A DNA stretch of 64,000 nucleotides from G965199725 sp965199725 (GTDB lineage: Bacteria; Pseudomonadota; Gammaproteobacteria; Nitrosococcales; Methylophagaceae). Made by a program: the position numbers and the translations under genes. The notes under the pieces are model-generated. The model saw only the letters and a list, made by a program, of their open reading frames with translations. It ran no database searches and was not told the DNA's origin. Position 1 is the stretch's first letter, and each line of letters starts with the position of its first letter. This document shows, in pieces, positions 27,260 through 36,550 of this stretch. The stretch spans positions 496,001 through 560,000 of the forward strand of contig OZ241321.1 of NCBI GenBank assembly GCA_965199725.1, given 5' to 3'.

Positions 27260-28771
27260 CTATCTGCTTTGAGTGATATATTTGTATAATTCCTCTTCTT
27301 CTCGTTTATAACCTAATAGATCTATATCCTTTTTGGCGTATTCTTTGACCAAAAGAAAGGTTTCCATATCATAAAAATCTTTGTAATTTACTTTTTCAGT
27401 CTGATTTACATGCTCATAGCATTCAATACCGAACCTATCTCTTAATGTTCTTAGCTCCTCTGTCAAGTTTTCTAGCTTCATAACCTTGTCAAAATCAATA
27501 ATAAATTGATCATTTTTTAGAAGCAAATCAGATAAAGGTGCATAATGCTCGTCTCTCTTAGACGCGGGAAGTTTAGTGATTAATCCAATGAAAGTCTTAA
27601 AATCACAATAGGGATTCCCTACATTAGAGTGTAGTTTTGCCAGTTGTATATTGGCATTTTCTGCATGCTTTTTCAAATATACATAAGAAGAAACTAATCT
27701 AGTATAGGGATTTCTTACAACGGTAAATTTGTACATCTCTTTATATTTATCGTGTTTTAAAAATTTATAGTGCTTTATAGTGCATCCTTTTGGCCCATAA
27801 GAATTTAGCAATATAAGCTTGATACTGGTATTGCCGCATTTAGCCAATGGCAAATACACTAATTTTTTTGTAATAATTACCTCTGAAACTAAAGTTCTTC
27901 CGTTGTTAGCGAGATAAATATTTTTGTCCCTTGATAAAAAATTAGTTATCTTATTAAAAAATCTATTTATTTCAAAGGCATTATAGCCTAAATACCAATA
28001 ATATTTAGCTCTACAGTAAGATAGTGCCTTTGATAAAAAATAAATAAAGCGAAAAATAAGACATGCGCAACTAACTGAAATCTGTACAGCAAAACGGAAG
28101 TTCGTGCTACCATTTTTATACTCGTCCGTTCCATAGACAGTATCACAATCACCCTTGCAAAAACCGTCAAAATTTTCTTTGTTGGAATATTTATCCTCAA
28201 TATTTTCAAACACCTTAGCCAGCATATAAGATAACCCGACACCAGTGTGAGTCGACTCGGTATGATTTACATTAGAAGAAGTAAAATAATTATTTTCGTT
28301 GGTTATCATTTTTTTATTAAGGTATTCACTAGCTACGTTTTTCACCAGTTGGATATGTTCCCTAAACAGTTTAATACCTGTACTTTTGAAGTATATTTTA
28401 TTGTCATCTCGCTTAATAAACTGAAAAAAATCTGTGGCAAGCCTATCGTCAGCACAGAATAGAAAAAAATCTTCGTCTATCCCCTCCATAGCGACCTGCA
28501 AGGTATACGCTGCTGACTTCCGCCAATGATGATTGATCTTGACCTTGATATTATAATTCTTATCTTTTAAAAATTGGATGATCTGCTGGTATTGAAACCC
28601 GACCACAATCTCAATATCATCCTGCATGAAGCCTGCTTCAAACAACTGACTCATCAACCGTTCCAATTGAACTTGACCTTGAATATTATACAAGTGTTTG
28701 GGCTTTCTTAACCAAAAGGGGAAACAAGTAGGTTGGTTGCCGCCCGTCGCTGCCAACAGAATAACTTTCAT
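27260..28771 (-). CDS. Nucleotidyltransferase-sulfotransferase fusion protein
   Basis: The N-terminal 130 residues look like a sugar-phosphate or choline-phosphate nucleotidyltransferase: MKVILLAATGG, then RKPKHLYNIQGQVQLERL (compare the PKPL region) and FFLFCADDRL with acidic metal ligands. A Cys-rich hydrophobic linker spans about 205-260. The C-terminal 200 residues are a Sulfotransfer_2-type domain: LPLAKCGNTSIK (308-318) as the 5'-phosphosulfate loop and RNPYTRLVSSY (353-363) as the 3'-phosphate motif. The classic Gly-rich nucleotidyltransferase loop is altered, so that half may be impaired. AT-rich like the downstream glycerophosphotransferase. Substrates unknown. Confidence 0.78.
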   Translation of the reverse strand: MKVILLAATGGNQPTCFPFWLRKPKHLYNIQGQVQLERLMSQLFEAGFMQDDIEIVVGFQYQQIIQFLKDKNYNIKVKINHHWRKSAAYTLQVAMEGIDEDFFLFCADDRLATDFFQFIKRDDNKIYFKSTGIKLFREHIQLVKNVASEYLNKKMITNENNYFTSSNVNHTESTHTGVGLSYMLAKVFENIEDKYSNKENFDGFCKGDCDTVYGTDEYKNGSTNFRFAVQISVSCACLIFRFIYFLSKALSYCRAKYYWYLGYNAFEINRFFNKITNFLSRDKNIYLANNGRTLVSEVIITKKLVYLPLAKCGNTSIKLILLNSYGPKGCTIKHYKFLKHDKYKEMYKFTVVRNPYTRLVSSYVYLKKHAENANIQLAKLHSNVGNPYCDFKTFIGLITKLPASKRDEHYAPLSDLLLKNDQFIIDFDKVMKLENLTEELRTLRDRFGIECYEHVNQTEKVNYKDFYDMETFLLVKEYAKKDIDLLGYKREEEELYKYITQSR

Positions 28772-28837
28772 GCAAAATTTATCCTTATCTTCTTAAATAT
28801 TTATAATGAAAAAATATTTTAGCAAAGAATACTAAGA

Positions 28838-28853
28838 TAGTAGTATACTACTA
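28838..28853. promoter_or_regulatory. Perfect 16-bp palindrome in divergent intergenic region
   Basis: TAGTAGTATACTACTA is a perfect inverted repeat without a spacer. It lies between the divergent sulfotransferase gene (start 28771) and the outer-membrane transporter (start 29003). An operator for one or both is possible; no known regulator is assigned. The remainder of 28772-29002 is AT-rich and shows no gene. Confidence 0.4.
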
Positions 28854-29002
28854 GCACCTATTTCGGTATTTTGCCTGCCATTTATTTGTACCCTCCTGAA
28901 AAAGTAAGTGGGCGATACGCATTGATCGTCTTTAATTTTTGTGATTGACTTAAAAAGGGGTGTACCACCAAATGTATCTTGGCATTATAAGGGGTAAGAA
29001 CA

Positions 29003-30016
29003 ATTTTAAAAAAATTATTATCAGGACTTTGTCTATGTGCTGCAGCCATTGCTGCAAGCGGGCCGGCTCAGGCGGCACACGAGCAAAACAAGCCTGCTCC
29101 TCAGCCTGATGATCATGCACCTATTGGGATAACGCGTGACCATGTGCACGGTAAAAGTGAGTGGATGCTATCGTATCGCCTTGCACATATGTATATGAAG
29201 GGCAATCGGGATAATTCTTTATCGGTGAGCACACAAAAGGTGCTGAATAATTACATGGTGGCCCCTGATAAAATGCTGATGTTTATGCATATGTTCGGGT
29301 TTATGTATGGCATCAATGATAACCTAACCTTTGCCGCTATGACCGGATTTGTTGACAAAGAAATGGACAGTATCAGCCGTAAGGGTGTGCGATTCACCCT
29401 AGATAATAATGGTATGACTGACACTAAAATAAATGCACTTTATGAGTTTCATAATGACGGTAAACACCGAATTCAGTTTAATGCGGGCTTGAGTCTGCCA
29501 ACTGGATCCCTTGACGGCAGGGGATCCAATGGCAGCATCCTCGCCTATCCCATGCAAACAAGTTCTGGTACTTATGATCTGTTACCAGGTATCAGCTATA
29601 GCGGCACCGCCGGTAAATGGTCATGGGGTGGACAAATTAATACCGTGTTACGGCTGGGCAAAAACAAAAGAGATTATGCGCTTGGTAACCGTTATCAACT
29701 AACTGGCTGGGGTGCCCACAAATTAACTAACATGATGAGTATATCAGCGCGACTAGATGGTCAGCTCTGGGAAAATATTGACGGTACTGATCGTGAATTA
29801 AAAGGCCCAATGTTTATAGCACCAACTGTGGATGCAAACTTACAGGCAGTTAAACGTATTGATGCACTGATAGGCGCCAATGTCATTATCCCTTTGGGCA
29901 CACTGCAAGGAAATCGCCTCGCTGTAGAATTTGGCCTGCCATTGTATGAAAGCCTCGACGGGCCAAGGCTTGAAACAGACTTTTCTTTTAATGTGGGTTG
30001 GCAGTTAGCTTTTTAA
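29003..30016 (+). CDS. Outer-membrane beta-barrel transporter-like protein, apparent ATT start
   Basis: A 337-residue exported protein of the Phenol_MetA_deg/transporter type: mature N-terminus with HAPIGITRDHVHGKSEWMLSYR, the HMFGFMYGINDNLTF segment, and alternating beta-strand pattern to a C-terminal VGWQLAF ending in Phe, the mark of outer-membrane barrels. The reading frame upstream of the GTG at 29144 encodes a convincing signal peptide (LKKLLSGLCLCAAAIAASG) but has no ATG, GTG or TTG before the TAA at 28988-28990. ATT at 29003 lies seven bases after AAGGGG and is the best start. Confidence 0.75.
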   Translation: MLKKLLSGLCLCAAAIAASGPAQAAHEQNKPAPQPDDHAPIGITRDHVHGKSEWMLSYRLAHMYMKGNRDNSLSVSTQKVLNNYMVAPDKMLMFMHMFGFMYGINDNLTFAAMTGFVDKEMDSISRKGVRFTLDNNGMTDTKINALYEFHNDGKHRIQFNAGLSLPTGSLDGRGSNGSILAYPMQTSSGTYDLLPGISYSGTAGKWSWGGQINTVLRLGKNKRDYALGNRYQLTGWGAHKLTNMMSISARLDGQLWENIDGTDRELKGPMFIAPTVDANLQAVKRIDALIGANVIIPLGTLQGNRLAVEFGLPLYESLDGPRLETDFSFNVGWQLAF

Positions 30017-30087
30017 ACCTTAATACCAAACATGGATTAACTGCCATTTTATTTATAAGCGAAACACTATGTGATAAATAATGTCTA

Positions 30088-30528
30088 TTAGCACACTTCC
30101 CAAGGTTCAATATCGCCACCTGTCACTAAAAACAGAGGGTGCGGCTGTATAACATTAATATCTGATAAATCAACCCGTTTTTCTGGTGCCCTTATCTTCA
30201 GCTTGTTATATAAATGCTTAAATTCGTAATTTAACTGCGCTGAAGTAACCGTCAGCAACAGATTATCATCTACATCAGCCATAATTTTTGTGCGGTTAAA
30301 GTTATAATCACGTTTGTCAGCTTCAGCAGATACCCAGTATAAATACGCCGCTATTGCCACCAACGCATTGTCGTGCTCCTTAAAGCGCAAAAGTTGTGGA
30401 TGATGCCTGTAACCCTTGGTCTTGCCTGCCAATACATGCTGCGCCAATAAACCTTCTCGCCACAGGGCGACCAGCCCTTTTGCATCTAAATATTGCGGAT
30501 GAATTGACCAAAGCCGCACGAAAACCAA
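30088..30528 (-). CDS. Pyrimidine-dimer DNA glycosylase family protein
   Basis: Member of the endonuclease V/pyrimidine-dimer glycosylase family (PF03013-like), recognised by RLWSIHPQYLDAKGLVALWREGLLAQ and GKTKGYRHHPQLLRF. The usual N-terminus is shorter (MRLWS...), here MVFVRLWS. 146 residues. Repair of UV dimers is the expected role. Directly downstream of pgpA on the same strand (eight bases), perhaps cotranscribed. Confidence 0.8.
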   Translation of the reverse strand: MVFVRLWSIHPQYLDAKGLVALWREGLLAQHVLAGKTKGYRHHPQLLRFKEHDNALVAIAAYLYWVSAEADKRDYNFNRTKIMADVDDNLLLTVTSAQLNYEFKHLYNKLKIRAPEKRVDLSDINVIQPHPLFLVTGGDIEPWEVC

Positions 30529-30535
30529 CCATTGG

Positions 30536-31054
30536 TTACTGGCTAATATGGAGCAAGGCTGACGCTGCTAATAACACATAGAGTAATTGCAGTAGCAGAG
30601 CAGCAAATATGCCAGCAATAATATCGTCCAGCATAATACCGAAACCCCCATGACATGTCTTATCAATCCATCCGACAGGCCAAGGTTTGATAATGTCAAA
30701 AAAGCGAAACAAGATAAAACCTGCCAACATCCATTGCCACCCTGTTGGCGCAGCCGTCATTGTTACCAAATAACCGACTATTTCATCCCACACCACCACT
30801 GACGGATCATCCTGCTGTAGCCAATCTACTGCTATCTGGCAAATCCAGATGCCACTAATAAAGGCAATGGCAATTACTATCAAATAACTGGCTAATGACC
30901 AGTGTTGTATCACATAATAAAATGGTAGGGCAATAAGTGTACCAAATGTACCGGGTGCTTTTGGTAGCAAGCCAGCACCAAGCCCAAGCGCCAATAAGCA
31001 AATCGGTCTTTTTACCAACGCCTGTACACTAATCTGCATTGGTAAAATGACCAT
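30536..31054 (-). CDS. pgpA: Phosphatidylglycerophosphatase A
   Basis: Membrane enzyme removing phosphate from phosphatidylglycerophosphate. Signature GLLPKAPGTFGTL, VVWDEIVGYLVTM and GFGIMLDDIIAGIFAALLL, with about four membrane helices. The start at 31054 overlaps thiL; an inner ATG at 31039 also fits. Last of the ribH-nusB-thiL-pgpA cluster, a conserved gammaproteobacterial order. Confidence 0.94.
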   Translation of the reverse strand: MVILPMQISVQALVKRPICLLALGLGAGLLPKAPGTFGTLIALPFYYVIQHWSLASYLIVIAIAFISGIWICQIAVDWLQQDDPSVVVWDEIVGYLVTMTAAPTGWQWMLAGFILFRFFDIIKPWPVGWIDKTCHGGFGIMLDDIIAGIFAALLLQLLYVLLAASALLHISQ

Positions 31055-32000
31055 AGCCTTTAGTAGGCAGCACGACCTGCTGTCCCTCTATATCTGCTGA
31101 CAATACACCCTCTTTAGCATTGACAACGCCTATACACTGACATGGATCGGTTAAAGGTTTTAACTTATCAACCTTATCAGACGGTACGGTAAAGCATAGC
31201 TCATAATCATCGCCTGCACTTAACGCCAAACTGCGGGCAGTATCTTTATCAAAACAGGCAAGTACTGGCGACAGCGGTAGCGATGCCAAATTAAGGCAGG
31301 CACCTACTTTGCTGCTGGTGAGAATATGACTAAGATCGGCGGTCAGCCCATCTGAAATATCTATTGCCGCTGTTGCCAGATTTTTTATCTGCTGGCTAAA
31401 GGCGAGGCGCGGTGTTGGTTTTTCCAGTCGCTGATTAAGATACTGCCTGTCAAGTTCGGATACTGGCTCATCTAGCTGTTGCAGCTTTAACTTTAAGGCA
31501 GCGCCAGCATCACCTAAGCTGCCAGTCACATAAATATAATCGCCCACCTGAGCGCCATCACGTCTTAGCGCATACTGTTTATCAACAAAACCATGCACTT
31601 GGATGCTGATAGTCAGTGGGCCGCGGGTTGTGTCGCCGCCTACTAACTGGATATTGTGCTCATTAGCTAAAGTTGCTAACCCTTGTGCAAACGCGGCTAG
31701 CCAGCGCTGGTTTATTTCAGGCATGGTCAATGCCAAGGTAAACCATGCTGGTCTTGCTGCCATAGCTGCTAAATCACTTAAGCCGACTGCCAAACTTTTG
31801 TATCCTAAGTTTTCAGCATCAACATCAGCAAAAAAATTTACACCCGCTACTAGGGTATCAATTGACATAACCAGATAATGGTTATCAGGGCAAGCTAATA
31901 ACGCACCATCATCACCTATGCCCAGCACAACATCATCTCGCGCAGCGGTGATATGGGCAAAATAGGTCTGTATAATAGAAAGTTCGCCAGAAAAATCCAC
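31029..32000 (-). CDS. thiL: Thiamine-monophosphate kinase
   Basis: Phosphorylates thiamine monophosphate to the active diphosphate. GIGDDGALL at the N-terminus, DTLVAGVNFF, the GGDTTRGPL motif, and AIDISDGLTADLSHIL are all family marks. 323 residues. No thiamine riboswitch is visible, as expected for a kinase gene inside the nusB operon. Confidence 0.95.
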   Translation of the reverse strand: MDFSGELSIIQTYFAHITAARDDVVLGIGDDGALLACPDNHYLVMSIDTLVAGVNFFADVDAENLGYKSLAVGLSDLAAMAARPAWFTLALTMPEINQRWLAAFAQGLATLANEHNIQLVGGDTTRGPLTISIQVHGFVDKQYALRRDGAQVGDYIYVTGSLGDAGAALKLKLQQLDEPVSELDRQYLNQRLEKPTPRLAFSQQIKNLATAAIDISDGLTADLSHILTSSKVGACLNLASLPLSPVLACFDKDTARSLALSAGDDYELCFTVPSDKVDKLKPLTDPCQCIGVVNAKEGVLSADIEGQQVVLPTKGYGHFTNAD

Positions 32001-32002
32001 GT

Positions 32003-32458
32003 TTATAATTGCGGCGGTTGGCGCGCATTACCGTTGACTGCTTTATACTCACTGGTGCGTAATTTTGCGCCTATCTTATCCAATACACCATTAATGTACT
32101 TATAGCTCTGTTCGCCACCAAAGGATTTAGCCAATTCTACCGCCTCATTCAAAATTACCCGATAAGATATCTCTGGATGATGGATCAATTCATAAACAGC
32201 GAGACGTAATATCGCACTTTCAACCGGATCAACACTGGATAATTCTCGATCAGCAGCAGACTGAAGCACATTATCCAGACTGTCTATATCTTTAGTAATG
32301 CCCTCAACCAACGATAAAAAATACCTGCCATCCATCTTGCTGGAATTTTTGGCAATAATGAACGCCAAATGCTCTTTTGCCAGTGATGTATCGTTGATAA
32401 TCGCCTGATATAAAGCCTGAACAGTTGCGCGCCGTGCATGTGTACGAGGTAGTATCAC
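32003..32458 (-). CDS. nusB: NusB, transcription antitermination factor
   Basis: RNA-binding all-helical protein that acts with NusE at rRNA boxA. ARRATVQALYQ at the N-terminus, ESAILRLAVYEL, and ILNEAVELAKSFGGEQSYKYINGVLDKI are conserved. 151 residues. Two bases from thiL and 11 from ribH. Confidence 0.95.
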   Translation of the reverse strand: MILPRTHARRATVQALYQAIINDTSLAKEHLAFIIAKNSSKMDGRYFLSLVEGITKDIDSLDNVLQSAADRELSSVDPVESAILRLAVYELIHHPEISYRVILNEAVELAKSFGGEQSYKYINGVLDKIGAKLRTSEYKAVNGNARQPPQL

Positions 32459-32469
32459 TTTACCATTTG

Positions 32470-32949
32470 CTAAACGTTATCAAGCTGATGCAATACGTTG
32501 ACCATTTCAATAGTGCCCAGTGCCACTTCTTCGCCTTTATTGCCCACTTTTGTTCCTGCACGCTCAATGGCCTGCTCAATAGTATCAACGGTCAACACCC
32601 CAAACGCCACCGGAATATTAAGTTGCAATGCAAGCTGGCCCAAGCCTTTTGTACATTCACCAGCCACGTATTCAAAATGCGGAGTGGCACCACGAATGAC
32701 TGCACCCAGAGCAATAATAGCATCGTATTTGCCTGTATTTGCCATACGCTTTACCGCCAGCGGAATTTCAACAGCGCCAGGAACACGGGCTAATTCAATG
32801 TCAGTTTCCTGCGCACCGTGGCGCACTAAACAATCAACAGCTCCTGAAATTAAATTATCAACGACAAAGCCATTGAAGCGAGATGCCACAATACCTGTCT
32901 TGATTCCTACCGCAGAAAAATCACCTGAAAATGTTGTGATATTATTCAT
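32470..32949 (-). CDS. ribH: Lumazine synthase
   Basis: Makes 6,7-dimethyl-8-ribityllumazine, the penultimate step of riboflavin synthesis. ASRFNGFVVDNLISGA, VPGAVEIPLAVKRM, ALGAVIRGATPHFEYV and the C-terminal NKGEEVA are present. 159 residues. First of the ribH-nusB-thiL-pgpA unit; the 109-base upstream gap is too short for an FMN riboswitch and none is visible. Confidence 0.95.
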   Translation of the reverse strand: MNNITTFSGDFSAVGIKTGIVASRFNGFVVDNLISGAVDCLVRHGAQETDIELARVPGAVEIPLAVKRMANTGKYDAIIALGAVIRGATPHFEYVAGECTKGLGQLALQLNIPVAFGVLTVDTIEQAIERAGTKVGNKGEEVALGTIEMVNVLHQLDNV

Positions 32950-33058
32950 AGTTTAGCTATGTACTATTATTATTGAAAATTATTATTGTACCGTTTTTAA
33001 TCATTACCTGCCTGCTGACATCAATCAACCCTGTTAATTAATGATCTTTTCGTAAGGG

Positions 33059-33880
33059 TCACGCCGGATTAGTATCAACTGCCCACCAATTATAAGGGTA
33101 TTGATCAATTCTCATCGCCGTGAGCTGACCTCCCCATACTGCCCCACCGTCCAATGCAAATACATTGCCATACTGTCCAGTGCCTAATGTTGACCAATGA
33201 CCGAATACAATTCTATCGTTGCCAGTTTTACGATCGGGCATATCAAACCATGGTAACTCATCTGCCAATCTTTGGCTGGGATTGCCTTTAAATTTAAGTG
33301 CCAACTGCCCATTATGATGACAATAGCGCAATCGGGTAAAACAATTAACGATGTAACGCAAACGATGCCAGCCAGTCAACGATTCAGACCAAAGGCTAGG
33401 TTTATTGCCGTAAAAATACTGAAAAAACTGTTGCCAATTATCGCTCTGTAATAACGATTCAACTTCTTTTGCTCTTTCTATGCACACCCTGACTGACCAT
33501 TGCGGTGGCACACCAGCATGCACCATACTAAATGCTAATTGAGGGTCATGATGGAAAAGCGACTGATGGCGCAACCAAGTAATTAACGTATCTCTGTCAT
33601 CAGCTTGTAATACTGATGCTATCGTATCACTATCATGATGATACTGGCTAACGCCTGCAGCACCTGCTAGCAAATGTAAATCATGATTGCCCAATACTAC
33701 TTTAACGCTACTGTCATAGCGTTTTGCAAAGCGTAATACATCTGCTGAGTTTGGACCACGATTAACTAAATCCCCCGCGAGCCACAGATAATCCTGTTTA
33801 TGGTCAAACTGGATGACATCTAAGAGTTTCAGTAATTCATTAAAACAACCCTGAACATCACCGATTACGTACACCGCCAT
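33059..33880 (-). CDS. apaH: ApaH, diadenosine tetraphosphatase
   Basis: Symmetrical Ap4A hydrolase of the PPP metallophosphatase superfamily; in other bacteria it also decaps Np4-capped RNA. Metal motifs: DVQGCFNEL, GDLVNRGP, GNHDLHLL, and the later VFGHWSTLG and ALDGGAVWGGQL. 273 residues. It stands alone between ribH and the sulfite reductase genes. Confidence 0.95.
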   Translation of the reverse strand: MAVYVIGDVQGCFNELLKLLDVIQFDHKQDYLWLAGDLVNRGPNSADVLRFAKRYDSSVKVVLGNHDLHLLAGAAGVSQYHHDSDTIASVLQADDRDTLITWLRHQSLFHHDPQLAFSMVHAGVPPQWSVRVCIERAKEVESLLQSDNWQQFFQYFYGNKPSLWSESLTGWHRLRYIVNCFTRLRYCHHNGQLALKFKGNPSQRLADELPWFDMPDRKTGNDRIVFGHWSTLGTGQYGNVFALDGGAVWGGQLTAMRIDQYPYNWWAVDTNPA

Positions 33881-33907
33881 CGTTAAAACCCACGCAGAAT
33901 AAAGGTG

Positions 33908-34387
33908 TTATCGGCGGCGATATAATGGATCTGGTCTTAATGTAGTTGCTTGATAATTTTCACTAAAGGTATCAAATACTGATAATGCACTGACCAAATC
34001 ACCTTCATTCTCCATTTCAAAGCTATTAATACCGCATTGCGCCATATAAAACAATTGGTCTTGCAACACATCGCCCCGCGCCCTTATTTCCTCTTGATAA
34101 TCGTAGCGATCACGCAATAAGCGAGCAAATGAATAACACCGTCCATCAGTAAACACTGGAAAGAGTAGAACTATTAAGGCAAACTCAGCTAAATCAGCTA
34201 CCATAGCTTCCAACGAATCATCACCACTTAAAGATATCCCCAACCTACCCTGATGCTGCTTTAATGATTCATGCTCAGCCTGCCAGCGTAGCAGAGAAAC
34301 AACAATATCACCCTCAACCAAACCAGCATCATCATCCAGATATAACCAATTATCTGTGACTATTACTCCATCTTTAATGATGCGCAT
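33908..34387 (-). CDS. DUF934 protein, sulfite-reductase partner
   Basis: Member of DUF934, regularly encoded next to assimilatory nitrite/sulfite reductases and of unproven biochemical role. LGISLSGDD, FPVFTDGRCYSFARLLRDRY and RARGDVLQDQLFYMAQCGI are characteristic. The start is MRIIKDGVIV at 34387, inside the end of cysI (14-base overlap); the longer frame is unlikely. About 159 residues. Confidence 0.88.
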   Translation of the reverse strand: MRIIKDGVIVTDNWLYLDDDAGLVEGDIVVSLLRWQAEHESLKQHQGRLGISLSGDDSLEAMVADLAEFALIVLLFPVFTDGRCYSFARLLRDRYDYQEEIRARGDVLQDQLFYMAQCGINSFEMENEGDLVSALSVFDTFSENYQATTLRPDPLYRRR

Positions 34388-36026
34388 AAACACGCTCTCT
34401 GAACGGATCAACTCCCACACGACGAACGGTTGCCAAAAATGGTTCTTCTGCTAAACGAATTTGCTGGTAGGTATCCAGCAGTGCCGTAACAGTATCAACA
34501 ACTTTATCCTTGGGAACAGCTCGCCCCAAACGCTCGCCTAAAGATGCATCTGTTTCTGAGCTGCCACCAAGGGTAAACTGATACCACTCCTCACCTTTTT
34601 TATCAACGCCAAGAATACCTATATGACCAACACTGTGATGAGCACAACCATTCATACAGCCTGACAGTTTTATTTTAATATCGCCTAGGTCATATAAATA
34701 GTCCAAATTGTCAAACTGATCGTTAATTGCTTTTGCTACTGGAATTGATGCCGCGTTAGCAAGACTGCAAAAATCAAGCCCTGGGCAACAAATAATATCT
34801 GTCAATGTATCAACATTAGCAGTTGCTAGCCCTTTGGCCTTAAGCCTTTGCCATAACACATACATCTCCCCTTGCCTGACATCGGTCAAAAGTAAATTCT
34901 GATTATGACTGGAGCGCACTTCACCAAAACTGAACGTATCAGCCAAATCAGCAATCACATCTAATTGCTCCGCTGTTACATCACCTGGTGGACTTTGCGG
35001 CGATTTTAACGAAAGATAAACAATTTTATACCCTGGGACTTTATGATCAACCACATTTTGTCTGGCCCAGCGGGCAAATTCAGTATTATCAGCCTGCATG
35101 GTAGCAAAATTGTCATCATCAGCGGCTGCTTCATCATAATCAGGTGCAGTAAAATGCTGTTTTATCCGATTAACTTCCCGTTCATCGAGCATAAGCTGGT
35201 CACGAACACTGAGCCATTCCTCTTCAACCAGCTCACGAATATGATCAATACCATGTTCGCGTACGGTAATTTTAATCCTCGCCTTATATTTATTATCACG
35301 ACGACCTAGGCGATTATAAACACGCAAAATAGCTTCTAAATAAGACAACAAATGCTTCTTGGGTAAGAATGGACGGATTTGCTTACCCAGAATGGGCGTA
35401 CGACCCAAACCACCGCCAACTAACACCGCAAAACCCACTTGACCATCATTATTTTTGACAATATGCAAGCCAATATCATGCAATTTAGTCGCGGCACGAT
35501 CACGCTCATTACCAATCACGGCAATTTTGAATTTGCGTGGCAGATAGACAAACTCAGGATGAAATGTTGACCACTGGCGAATAAGCTCACACCAGGGACG
35601 TGGATCTTCAATTTCACTAGCACATACACCGGCTAACTGATCAGATGTTGTATTGCGAATACAGTTACCGCTAGTCTGAATAGCATGCATTTGTACTGAT
35701 GCAAGTTCAGCTAAAATATCAGGTACTGTCTCTAATGCTGGCCAGTTTAATTGGAAATTCTGCCGCGTGGTAAAGTGTACATACCCCCTATCGTAACGCC
35801 GAGATACCTCTGCTATTTTACGCAACTGCTTTGCTGACATCATTCCATAAGGTATTGCTACGCGTAACATTGGCGCATGGGTCTGAATGTACAGACCATT
35901 CATCAGCCGCAAAGGACGAAATTGCTCGTCAGTCAATTTACCTGCCAAAAATCGACGCGTTTGATCGCGGTACTGCTTGACCCGCTGATTCACCATTGCC
36001 TGATCATAATTATCGTACTGATACAC
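34374..36026 (-). CDS. cysI: Assimilatory sulfite/nitrite reductase, siroheme [4Fe-4S] protein
   Basis: Six-electron reductase, here most likely sulfite to sulfide. The two ferredoxin-like half domains and the cluster/siroheme Cys are visible: Cys414-x5-Cys420 in CCPGLDFC and Cys457-x3-Cys461 in SGCMNGCAHH. RNTTSDQLAGVC lies in the first half. 550 residues. The DUF934 partner, and cysB, cysH and cysDN within 10 kb, support sulfite rather than nitrite. No flavoprotein subunit (cysJ) is seen here. Confidence 0.9.
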   Translation of the reverse strand: MYQYDNYDQAMVNQRVKQYRDQTRRFLAGKLTDEQFRPLRLMNGLYIQTHAPMLRVAIPYGMMSAKQLRKIAEVSRRYDRGYVHFTTRQNFQLNWPALETVPDILAELASVQMHAIQTSGNCIRNTTSDQLAGVCASEIEDPRPWCELIRQWSTFHPEFVYLPRKFKIAVIGNERDRAATKLHDIGLHIVKNNDGQVGFAVLVGGGLGRTPILGKQIRPFLPKKHLLSYLEAILRVYNRLGRRDNKYKARIKITVREHGIDHIRELVEEEWLSVRDQLMLDEREVNRIKQHFTAPDYDEAAADDDNFATMQADNTEFARWARQNVVDHKVPGYKIVYLSLKSPQSPPGDVTAEQLDVIADLADTFSFGEVRSSHNQNLLLTDVRQGEMYVLWQRLKAKGLATANVDTLTDIICCPGLDFCSLANAASIPVAKAINDQFDNLDYLYDLGDIKIKLSGCMNGCAHHSVGHIGILGVDKKGEEWYQFTLGGSSETDASLGERLGRAVPKDKVVDTVTALLDTYQQIRLAEEPFLATVRRVGVDPFRERVYAHH

Positions 36027-36253
36027 CCAAATAATCCTTATAGCGACACAATTTTACCTAGAGAAAAATTATATTTACCCCGATGTATATGGAGGTACAT
36101 CATGAAATTGCTACTGATTGTAAGCTATTATGTCTTATAATGTAAAATTAAAACTAACTATATTTATATAAAATAATCATATAAATGCTAGGTATCGCTA
36201 TCAGAGTAAGTCACAATAATGATTGTTTAAGTGCTAAAATCAAAAATCGCATT

Positions 36254-36550
36254 ATGATGTCCGTAAATATGTATAAAATAGCAATCGTGCTTGCCATCAC
36301 CGCTGTGCTATATCTGGCACAAAACCGCCCATACGACCAAGCAAAAAGTAGCCCAAGCCATACCCTACTGATTGCTCATAATATTGATCTAGCGGCACGT
36401 ATCAATAAACTTAAAAAAGGTGATCTTGTCACTGTATATGGCGAATATGAATACAATCACAAAGGTGGTGTTATTCACTGGGCCCATCACGACCCTAATC
36501 AACACCATCCTGATGGTTGGATACGGTATCAAGGCAAGATATATCAATAA
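36254..36550 (+). CDS. DUF3465 membrane-anchored or exported protein
   Basis: A 98-residue protein with an N-terminal hydrophobic segment (IAIVLAITAVLYLA) and a conserved C-terminal part: LKKGDLVTVYGEYEYNHKGG, IHWAHHDP and HPDGWIRYQGKIYQ, the DUF3465 signature. The His-rich WAHHDPNQHHP stretch could bind metal. The start ATG at 36254 was chosen because it begins right at the signal segment. Function unknown. Confidence 0.8.
   Translation: MMSVNMYKIAIVLAITAVLYLAQNRPYDQAKSSPSHTLLIAHNIDLAARINKLKKGDLVTVYGEYEYNHKGGVIHWAHHDPNQHHPDGWIRYQGKIYQ

Noticed and set aside
32425..32956. Two overlapping plus-strand frames over 120 codons
   Set aside because: Antisense to ribH, which is fully conserved.
32950..33058. 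FMN riboswitch before ribH
   Set aside because: Only 109 bases with none of the conserved RFN elements visible.
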